64,000 nucleotides of DNA from Metopolophium dirhodum (taxonomy: Eukaryota; Arthropoda; Insecta; Hemiptera; Aphididae): assembly GCF_019925205.1 (NCBI RefSeq), contig NC_083568.1, forward strand, positions 22,814,393-22,878,392. The letters run 5' to 3'. Every line of letters begins with the position of its first letter. Positions within the stretch are counted from its first letter, which is position 1. Positions 55,361 to 64,000 of this stretch are shown in pieces. The translations under genes were made by a program, and so were the position numbers. Under the pieces are notes generated by a model. It had not been told where the DNA came from. It ran no database searches and was given only the letters and a program-made list of their open reading frames with translations.

Positions 55361-58300
55361 CTGGACATGGAAAAAAATAGCTGTTAGATAATAATAATAA
55401 AATTATAATATCGCAAAAAACCAAGGGGAAAACGATTTTTTTTAAACCGAGAAACTATCCTTCCTCGCTCAGTTATCGTTCTCGGGTGAAACCACATTAA
55501 AATCGTATTTCTAATGACGTGGGTACAGGGTAGGTAGCACGTGGACGTTGTAATGACCATACGTTATAATATTATAATATGAGTATATGCGTTCGCCCGC
55601 GCCAAATGTTTGAGACGAAATTACCATATTATCGCGAAATTATACGTTTTTGTGTTGTGCGTTCCCGAATCGATGCGTTCAACCCGAACTCAGCTGTTGT
55701 ACGTTATTGCGATATTACGACGGATAACATTGCACGTGGGTTTATATATATATATACATTATGTGAATATCGTCGTATATATACATGCCGTGCGGAATAT
55801 ATTATTATAATAAATGCGAGCAAGTGCGGTAACACGCGGTAACGTTGCGAACGGTGTTTGAGCGCTAGATTTACGCGAGTATTATACCAATAACCTAACG
55901 ATGTAATATTATATTATACTACACGCGTCTATGTATATGCGTATGGGACGTATTTACTACGTCATTAGGTCGCGAATAGGTACCTTTTTTTTTCTTTCGA
56001 AAAACACGACTTCGCAGTCGTTAAATTTTATGACGCGTGGTCAAATATTATAACGAACAACTGCTCTCATATAATAATAATAATAATAATACCAACAGAA
56101 ATATCAACAACAACAACAATAACAATGTATGACGAGAGCGCTTTATTATTTCTGCGACCTCTGACTACCCGTTATGCACATCTATGCCGCGTCGCGTGGA
56201 AAGAGATCGAAACCGGAACCGGAATTACGAGTCACGACACCGACCCCAGATTCCGGGAAGTTGTCCATAGTTTTAACCTAGACCCTCTGCTCCAGACTCC
56301 TGAGATATTTCTGTAATTATGTCGTGTTAACTGGCCGAGTAAAGAACACTACTTCTCATCACTTTTCGCATTTCGTTCGGTTTCGTTTCATACAATGTAT
56401 AATTATTACACACCTGATGATCGGTGGCATAATATAGTAATTTTTTAAAGGGTTAAAATACTATACATATATTACGTATATGACTTACCGGATATTGGCA
56501 CCCCTAGGGCGATGGGTATGGCCTGCGAGCACTGGACGAAGCCCCACGTGCGGGCAAAGTTCCGGGCCCGGACCCTCTCGTACGTGTACATCTTGAGCGA
56601 GTAATGGTACCCGCCGCAGAACATGCCGTACACCCAGGCGAACATGACGTACCCCTGCCGGTCACCGCGGACCGTGGTCAGCGCCAGTATGGACACGCCG
56701 CACATGAACACGGACGCCTGGCACAGGTACTGTCTGGCGATCCGACACTCCACCGAGTTCCGGACGACGATCAGCCCGAACGCCACGCAGCCCACCGTCC
56801 ACGCGAGTCCCATGTGCACCTGCAACGTCAGCGCCGAGTCGCCGAGTCCGTCCTCTTCGGCCTGGTGAGCCTGAAAAATCGGTCGAAATCAGTAAAAATA
56901 ATATATTGTCGGCCCGTTAATATCAATTCTTGTCTTTGAGTATTTCGTTTTTAGTTTTCTAGTGTAGGCGCATTATACTCGTATTTTGAGCACGTACTGC
57001 GCCGCCTATGTACGTGTCCTGTGCGACGATATCGGGCGCATGCGTGGAGCCGGAACGAGCAACCCCTATATTATATATCCTATCCGTCGTATTTTATCGC
57101 ATTTTTTTTTATTTCGTTGTTGTTGCCAAAAGAAAAAAAAACATTTGTAGCATTCGTTAAGTACCTACGCCAAATGGCACCTACATGTTTGGGTGGTCCG
57201 TGTTCCGCAACAGTCAACTTTCGTTATAGCTGAAAACGTTTTGGTTCTATATAGGGTACCGTTGAAGTGATCTCGGAACTGTTTTAAATCAATACTTAAC
57301 TATAATATACTATTATGACCTACACACACATCGCATTATTTATATACGTAATGAAGTTTTTATGTGTGTATGCTAAATATATTTATAGAAGGCTGATCGG
57401 AGAAACTATATCGGAGTCCTTGGGCTTTGGGCGAGGGGCGGTGCAGCCCGCGAGCTCCAGACCAGCTATTGCTCTCGACGCGGGCGCAGTAATATTAATA
57501 TGAACTATATATTATAAATTGTATAATTACGAGTACAATGCAAGTAACGTGGAAACGTATTAAACGACGGGACACATACGACTATACATAATAATATATT
57601 TTCCGGAGTCCATTAAAAACGAAACGATCGCGAAATACTTTACGAGATTTATATCATGTTTATCCTTTATACACGTATACATTATATTATTGTATGCACA
57701 CGACTCTACACTCGGTCGAGTGCTTTACTACTACGCTCCGGTCGTTTATATTGCTTCGCTACTACAACTAGGACATAATATATAATATATACTACTACTG
57801 CGTACACACACACACACACATTATTGTATATTATAGTACTCTATGCGGTCTCGGGGTTAATGTATTTCGCCGCAGGAATTCATTGGTCCCGTTTAATAAT
57901 ATAGTAATACATCATTTTCTCAAAATAATAAAATTAATGTTAAGTTAATCGTATTCATCGTCGTCGCCGTCGTCGTTGTTGTCGTCCTATCCGCAATCAA
58001 AGGTACGCCTCCGAGACACAATTAAAACGTCCTTTCCCACCCCATTACGGTTGCGTTGTGGGATACAGGAATGGGAGGAGGGGGAGGGGGCGTTTATAAT
58101 TTTAACGATATCTGCTGTAGCTACATGTCCGCGTTTATATAACATATTATATATATATATACAATATAACATGTAATGTGTGTGTATATTATGAACTCGT
58201 TGCACTCCGGGTATTTCGCAATCAAAAATTATTTTATGCGTTTGAAATCCGCAGTCGTAAACCGAACAAATAGCTTTGGCGTTGTAAAAGCCCATAAAAC

Positions 58301-61300
58301 AACTGTACGACTAATCCTTTTTTATATTGGGCTGACGAATGAGTGCGCATAAATCGTGTCCAGTCGTACGGCGGCGGCGCGATGGAAAACTTTACTTGTA
58401 TCTTGTTTTTATCACTTAATTGCGCCTAAATCTAAAACTTCTATTGTTTTTAAGTGCTCGTCTCACTGGTATAATTTGTTCTCATTTCGGTTAATTTCGT
58501 AGTACTTGCAGACAGTATTTCGAACTATTTTAGCACTTTATTTGATTCCCCCGACCAAATATTATCTACTCGCACCTCGCGGTTTCAGGCCCGTTACTTA
58601 ATTTAAATTTTACTTTATTGGACACTTCGCCAACGTTCGAGCCGCCTTTTTACATATTTTATACCCTATTTTAATTATTCATCACTACGCCCAAGGACAT
58701 GCTAAGAATATAATAACTTTGAAATAAGTACAATAGGGTTTTTCCATATCCATCATAATTATTAAAATCATTTTTTATTCGCAATTAAACGCTATAGTTT
58801 TACAGCACTACATAAGAATTGATAGTAAAAAACTATTTGTTTGTTTCAGTAGGTTTATTATATTACATGAATATTTTTTGTGTGACTGAACGATGTGATC
58901 GATATATCATTTAAATTAATATATACTCTTCTTTGATATACAAAATAAAAGAAAAAATTCAAAAATTTGGTGGAAATGCAGTACCTACCTACTTCAACAG
59001 TTACGAGACGAAACGAAATGTGACAACAATTGTAGGATGTCGTGAATTCAATTTGAACGTTTTGAACACACGCACGTCATGTATGAAAAATATATAATAC
59101 TCAAATAAACAAGTAGAGAGACAAAACGTATAAGAAAAACCCAACTACCGCTCCGCGCTGCCATAATATGGAATGCATGCATGAAATTGATAACCGCCAT
59201 CACAGTCGAGTTGTCGTTATTTAATGTTTTGTTAGCAGCGCCGTAGTGGGATGTGTGGGTTTTTATGTGTATGTGTGTGTATAGACGTTCCAAAAATAAA
59301 ACTCCAAAGTGTAACCAATATGAAATATGATGACAATCGAAAAGCGTAACGTTGAAAAATTAAATTTTATTCCGATCGCATTCGGTGTGTTTGGCAAAAG
59401 TTTATCAACTCCGGAAATATATTGATCTCTATTCCTTTCTCCCGCAGTCGTCTTACCGCCTCCGATTCGCCGGCCGCGTATAAGGGCGATAACGTCATTC
59501 GCACATACGACGACACGGTACACCACAATGTAAGTGGTACCATAACCACATGGTAGGTATACAAACACGGTATAGTTATGTCTCTAGCGGTGGCTATTTT
59601 GTATTCAGCGTTCAGAACTTATAGCGATTGCATATTGGCCATAGTAAAATATAGGTTAGTATAACAGACAAGTACGTTTTAAAGTATATGCGCCCGTACA
59701 AATAATTCAAATGTAAAGTTTTAATATGATCATAATTTTGTCGTTTATTAAGGATTTCGATGTTTTGTTCATACTTTAGCAACAAGTTATTGTTTTAGTA
59801 CACAAACTAATATATTATAATAATGTATATTTTATTAAATACATATCGATAGACTTCTATTATAATATATTATATGTGATAAGTCCCGAATCACGATTAC
59901 CGTGCGATTATAAATTATTATCTAATAATAGTTAACTACTATTATCTTATAAGCAATAACCAATCGGTATAATATACAATATATACATTTTATATATTAT
60001 ATACCCAACTATAATAGACGACACTGACCAGGTAGAATATCGGAGTATTTATGCCGAACGCGCTGATGCCGGTGGACACGAGCAGGATTCGGACGGTCTT
60101 GCTGCGGAGCGTGGTGAAGTCTAGGAACGGCGGCCGGTCGTCGTGCCTGTTCTTGTCCTTGATCTTCCGCTTCTGGTTCTTCAGATGCAGGATGGCTCGT
60201 CTCTGCGGGTGGTACAGCGACGCCGACCTGTAGCACGTGCCCAACAGGAACGTGGTGAACACCGTGGCGGTGACCAGCTGGAGTCCAAGTCGCCAGCCGA
60301 TGGCGCTGCAACGCAATCGAATTATTATTAAGTAAGTGTGGGGGGGGGGGATGTTTTGAAATATTATACAGTGAAATCGTCGTGATGATATTGATGAACG
60401 GGACATTCGCGGGGGACACGTCGATAAATTATTATCGCGACGACCGGGGGCCGGGTCGTTTAAAAATAATGGATTTTAAAGGACCGACGCGAACCAGACC
60501 GTCGTCGTGATCCCATGCAGAACGGATTTTAATTTTTCAATTTAAATTTTTTTAACGGTTTTTGTTCAGCTTGTTTTGCGAAATTTTGAAATATCCATCA
60601 TAATATAGTATAAGATTTGCAACTGCAGCTTTACTTCGGTAAGCAATCTTTTTATTAAAAATATTGATTGTTTCTGTACTTACTCTAAAATACAGTTTAT
60701 AATAGTTGTAATACAAACTCGTAAATATATACGTGTGATTATTACATGGATATAATAATAATAATAATATTTAATAGCCATAGTTAATAAAACAAATCAT
60801 CAATAATTACACATAATATAAGTCAAAAAGTCCATAAGTATAATATTTTGAACAGAAACAATGATAAGTTTATCAATTTTTTCCAAATAACTAGATTTTA
60901 ATTTATAGGTAGGTATTTTATAGACCTTCTTTATATTTATCTTTTTTTTTATTTATTGTCGTTAAAATTTCACACACTGATTTTATTCATACCAGACTAT
61001 TGAATTTTTTCATCGGTAATAGATTTTTATTAAATTATACTGTGATTTTTTTATTATGTATAATATTATAATATCGTAAGTTTATTGTAAGAATTTAGTT
61101 AAGAACAAATTTGGTAGACCGATTACAGAACAGATTTTGTTTTATTAATATTTAATTTGTAATATTTAAGTGCTCAATTTTTGTATAGCCAATAGTGGTA
61201 AAAGAGAAGTGTTTTTACGCGGTACGCTTATTTTAAGGAACCAACAAATCCGTAAAATAATTGAATATGAATTGGAAATAGAAATAGATACTATATAACA

Positions 61301-63035
61301 ACACCATCATATCGTAAAATGTTTTTAGACGTCATTAATAATAATATAGTTTTTGCGTGTAAACCAAAATTTGATCAGTTTAATTTGTGTCGATAATATT
61401 GTCGCCCTAGAATTTAAAAAAAAAAATTATACAATATTTTCCTTTAACGAGTTGAGGGAAATCATAAAAACGGGAAAATGTCGAATATTCAGTATATATT
61501 CCTAAGTAGGTACTTTTAACATTGATATCGGAGGTATTGATTTTACAATGATGTGTGCTTTCGTGATTTTTTTCATCCGGATAACGCGGGAATAAAAAAA
61601 TCTCGAGAGAAGCTCGTGGAAAACCGCAAAATAATGGTGAAAGAACTTGAGCAAGTGCGGTTTTACATAAATCTTGACCATTTTTGGCTTGGCTCCACTC
61701 AGAATCGTTTTTCGTGATTTATCACGGCTTTTGAGTGTAAATAAAACACCAAACTCCAGTATCAGCACTTTTTAAATAATATTGTTTGCCCGTCGTTATC
61801 TCCGTATAGGGATATTATTAATATATTATTTCAATGAAGATATCATAGTGAAAGGTTTTGAGTTCGAAAGGACGATATTTACAATTCTACATGACAGCCG
61901 AAGAGGGGACTAAAGATACGTGTCCGATACTCGCCATATTATAATAGAGTTATATAAACTATAGTTTTCAAAAAATGTATTTTGCCGTTCGGTTTCGACA
62001 GAAGTTTATACTTGATGTAAAAATAAATTATTATTTAATAATTTATTATAATATATTTTAATTGTTTGACTGTTTTGATATATTTCGTAAGTCTTATTAA
62101 CTAATTTTTATAAAAGTAGAAAAGCATTTGTACGATCGCATGTCGATCACTTTTTACTTGTTAATTTTTATAATTGAAACTTTTTTGTCGAAAACCAAAT
62201 TGGAACTGTTAACAAGTGTAGCGCTTTATGTTATTCTTCCGTGGTTGGTATGAATGATGCTGAGTTTTGAAATCTACTGAGATATTTTTTATTAATTATG
62301 AATCATTATACACATTGGTGATTTGTACAGTGTTATATTATGATACGTTATAAAACTATTGTGATCATAAACATTCTAATACGCATCACATCGTAATATT
62401 TTGTATTATCTTAAATGAAACAATATAATATTTTATGTTTTATAGTAGCTTGAAGCTCTTCATTTCTAGGACGTCTTCAGTTTCACTTGGAAAATATGTT
62501 CCTAAATCGTCTCGAAATTAATTTACGGGGTGCCAATAAATCATGATTAGATTTTGTGTCATCATTATGTTAAATATATATTTAACTATAATAAAATATG
62601 AGGAAAAAACTAATAACCAAACTTGGCTTTCATTGAATTTTCACATAAAAAAGCCCTAAACATTGGTCGCCACGCGAGGCAATCGATCCCTCCCGGCGCC
62701 CGCCACCTATAAACTCGCGGGCCAGTCTGTCTCCGTCCATCGCGTATACGATATCGTTATTGGGGTGTGGTGGGTACTAATATCATACGTATAAATATAT
62801 TATACGATCATCGAAAAAAACCAACAAAAAAAAAGGTATGAATATTGAATTCAATATAACATTTTCATGGTCATTATCGTCACATACCTTATGGCTCCTT
62901 TGATGAAGCTTGACATGACGGCTATGCCCATCCCGCTGCCGGACACGATGAATATCTCGACGAACTCACGTTTCCGCTTAAAATACTGCGCCACCATCAG
63001 CGTGGAACAATCCCTGGTCATGCCCACTCCGATCC
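54708..63035 (-). CDS. SLC16/MCT-like monocarboxylate transporter, 3' part of gene (four exons)
   Basis: Partial gene of the major facilitator superfamily, monocarboxylate porter (SLC16/MCT) family. Members are 12-segment plasma-membrane carriers that usually move lactate, pyruvate or related small acids, often with protons; the substrate here cannot be read from sequence. The CDS is join(54708..55360, 56489..56870, 60029..60305, 62888..63035) on the complement. Every junction has GT-AG ends and the phases agree, so 1460 nt read open to a TAA at 54708-54710. The 486 residues cover membrane segments 4 to 12. Family landmarks seen are the segment 4 end AQYFKRKREF, GSGMGI in segment 5, GWR before segment 6, and YGMFCGGYHYS plus ALGVPISGYI in segments 10 and 11. 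The start codon and segments 1 to 3 lie outside the window. The exact subfamily is uncertain, so no symbol is given. Confidence 0.9.
55361..56488 (-). other. intron between segment 8-11 exon and terminal exon
   Basis: Phase 1 intron of 1128 nt, GTAAGT to TCCAG. It holds a TA run (55742-55756), an AAT-type run (56069-56090) and a CAA run near 56105. No conserved coding segment is seen; the open frames at 55579-55842 and 56125-56316 have no recognisable content. Confidence 0.85.
56489..56870 (-). CDS. MCT-like transporter, exon with segments 8-11
   Basis: Encodes residues 143 to 269 plus one base. The acceptor is TTTTTCAG then GCTCACC. After an acidic turn (HQAEEDGLGDS) come segment 8 (about 157-180), segment 9 (about 192-211) and segment 10 with YGMFCGGYHYS. 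A basic loop (ERVRARNFARTW) and segment 11 (GFVQCSQAIPIALGVPIS) follow. The segment 10-11 block is the most family-like part of the protein. An Asp-x-x-x-Arg pair of the kind present in segment 8 of vertebrate MCT1-4 is not evident here, only VVRN, so substrate or proton coupling may differ; this is inference. The donor is TCCG then GTAAGT, phase 1. Confidence 0.92.
56871..60028 (-). other. intron between segment 6-7 and segment 8-11 exons
   Basis: Phase 0 intron of 3158 nt, GTCAGT to TTCAG. It contains a CA microsatellite (57803-57820), an imperfect GTC run (about 57957-57987), a TA run (58146-58161) and a GT-rich stretch near 59260-59282. GC-richer patches lie near 57410-57480 and 58340-58390. 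I see no further exon, and the protein is continuous across the splice. Confidence 0.85.
60029..60305 (-). CDS. MCT-like transporter, exon with segments 6-7 and central loop
   Basis: Encodes residues 51 to 142. The acceptor is TTGCAG then CGCCATCGG. It opens with the family GWR motif and segment 6 (about 56-75). A hydrophilic loop of about 46 residues, rich in Lys and Arg (KNQKRKIKDKNRHDDR), follows; in this family the loop between segments 6 and 7 is cytosolic. Segment 7 (about 122-142) contains GISAFGINTPIFYL, matching the place where family members read G-x-x-x-P-x-x-Y-L. The exon ends CTG then GTCAGT in phase 0. Direct joining to the next exon gives the usual FYL-A-x-x-x-x-G-L pattern at the segment 7/8 turn, so no exon seems to be missing between them. 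Confidence 0.9.
60306..62887 (-). other. intron between segment 4-5 and segment 6-7 exons
   Basis: Phase 2 intron of 2582 nt, GTATGT to TTGCAG. It has a run of 11 G on the plus strand (60340-60350), an ATA run (about 60748-60771) and otherwise AT-rich unique-looking sequence. A GC-richer patch at 62645-62730 has no supported coding content. Confidence 0.85.
62888..63035 (-). CDS. MCT-like transporter, exon with membrane segments 4-5
   Basis: Encodes residues 1 to 50 of the visible part. The acceptor reads TTTCAG followed by GGATCGG; the exon enters in phase 1 (its first two bases finish a Gly codon). It contains segment 4 (GIGVGMTRDCSTLMVAQYF), the basic loop KRKREF that is typical after segment 4 in this family, and the glycine-rich segment 5 with GSGMGI. 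It ends AAG then GTATGT, leaving AG as the first two bases of a Ser codon (phase 2) that the next exon finishes with C. The preceding coding exon must end in phase 1; none was recognised between 63036 and 64000. Confidence 0.9.
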
Positions 63036-64000
63036 CTGAAACGGACATGAAGCGAACAAATCGTTATAAACACTATTTTTTTTATAACAATGCATGGTGG
63101 ATTATTATTATATAGTAACATTAGTGTCAAGTAAGCCAGACGTCAATATGACTATAATAATATATCAGGAAAACAAATATTGTACTTTTTCCTACTCTGT
63201 GTAAAAACAAAAATATTATTATTTATACGTTTAATGATAAATATTATTAATCTCGATAGCAAGTTTTCGAGTGTTTAGTTATTTAAAAGCAATTTTTAAT
63301 AGGTACATGAAAACTTTTTTCAAACCATTTACCAGAATAATCTACTGTTTATTAATATTCATTGATTTGTCTCCGTCTTTTGTAATAATATCATTATTTT
63401 GCGTACCTATATAACATCACTTTATCTCATGCCAAGTTGTTTTTGCATAATATATATTTTAAAAAAAAATGGTTTTAGTTTTTTCGCTGGTGAGTAGAAT
63501 TTATTTATTGCGCTGTATATGCGGATATAATACAGCACCACGGATACGGAGGTAAAACTGAGGGACACAGAAATACAGAGACAGGGAGAGATGTAGTGAG
63601 TGAGAGATGGAGTGAGTGAGAGAAAGAGAGAGAGAGAGAGAGAGACAAGAAAGGAAGAGATTATATATGGATTGACAGCGTAAAAGGAGAAGGACGAGTA
63701 CGTCATATTGCATATTATGGAGGACTCACTCGGCCGTATACTTTAACGTGCCACCGTAACGTGTGCCCGATGAGCTCCGTCGGTTTTCGAACGTCTGTTA
63801 TTATTTACTACGTGCGTAAGTCACCCTGAGGGGCATTAAGGTTTCCCGTGTATGCGCCTACGCCGGATTAATAACGACGTCTCCTAAAAGGATTTTCGGT
63901 CTCCATCATCGCCGCGGCACGTGCTTGTTATTACACCGTATAGACACCGTCGCTGCAGACGATCCATGTGCACAGGTTCCCACGCGACAATAAAACGAAC
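63036..64000 (-). other. upstream intron of the MCT-like gene, cut by window end
   Basis: Sequence upstream of the first visible exon. It carries an AG-rich tract at 63578-63662 that includes a GA run (63619-63645). The last 280 bases are GC-richer and contain a GTGAGT on the minus strand near 63732, but the open frame before it is in the wrong phase and does not resemble segments 1 to 3 of the family. No exon is called. Confidence 0.6.
63578..63662. repeat. AG-rich simple repeat
   Basis: Purine-rich tract of GTGA and GAGA units ending in a near-pure GA run at 63619-63645. It explains the Ser/Leu-rich open frames on the opposite strand. GAGA-rich DNA can bind GAGA-factor-like proteins, but here a plain microsatellite is the simplest reading. 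Confidence 0.9.

Noticed and set aside
54607..55368. 253-codon minus-strand frame overlapping the terminal transporter exon
   Set aside because: Arg/His/Gln-rich translation in the wrong frame of a GC-rich exon; the correct frame has membrane segment 12 and joins the upstream exon in phase.
56604..56939. 111-codon plus-strand frame
   Set aside because: Antisense shadow of the segment 8-11 exon, running into its intron.
60009..60419. 136-codon minus-strand frame overlapping the segment 6-7 exon
   Set aside because: Wrong frame; the other frame holds the GWR motif and membrane segments and matches splice phases.
63422..63713. Ser/Leu-rich minus-strand frames
   Set aside because: Translation of the GA/TC simple repeat.
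63721..63790. Possible upstream transporter exon ending at a GTGAGT on the minus strand
   Set aside because: The donor would be phase 0 in the open frame, but phase 1 is required, and the translation does not resemble segments 1 to 3 of the family.
1..64000. tRNA, rRNA, known microRNA and CRISPR signals
   Set aside because: I looked for B-box-like GGTTCGA-CC, common insect microRNA seeds and spaced direct repeats and found none convincing; a covariance-model scan would be needed to exclude them.

Overview
This is a 64 kb piece of an AT-rich eukaryotic genome with introns, microsatellites and transposon relics. The spliced transporter gene, the many ATT/TA runs, the frequent TAGGTA/TACCTA words and the unsuppressed CpG in GC-rich patches suggest an insect, most likely an aphid or close hemipteran. 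That assignment is inference from sequence style and was not checked against a database. I see no bacterial gene organisation, rRNA, tRNA or CRISPR array.

The only gene I can support firmly is at the right end on the minus strand. It is the 3' part of a monocarboxylate-transporter-like (SLC16/MCT, major facilitator superfamily) gene. Four exons, in transcript order 63035-62888, 60305-60029, 56870-56489 and 55360-54708, join in matching phases (1, 2, 0, 1) with GT-AG boundaries. They give 486 residues covering membrane segments 4 to 12 and a cytosolic tail of about 183 residues, ending in TAA. The start and membrane segments 1 to 3 lie upstream, beyond position 64000. Exons are GC-rich and introns AT-rich.

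Positions 1 to about 54500 contain no recognisable conserved coding exon. They hold simple repeats and remnants of mobile DNA. The best-supported are a 730 bp hAT-like non-autonomous element with a perfect 8 bp target duplication (4910-5639), a 748 bp fold-back element with long imperfect arms (41226-41973) with a smaller terminal-repeat relative (28467-28698) and a decayed partial copy (39265-39441), a 201 bp inverted-repeat element with a 33 bp near-perfect hairpin (18919-19119), and a diverged direct duplication with a period of about 320 bp (34790-35403). No reading frame for a transposase or reverse transcriptase was recognised.

A GC-rich island at 33370-34210 is the most interesting unexplained piece. 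A frame-preserving 56 bp candidate intron and an AATAAA at the stop codon make it a possible small unknown gene on the plus strand. A second GC-rich patch near 25.2-25.7 kb has promoter-like features. Both are weak calls. I found no convincing new multi-gene system in this window.
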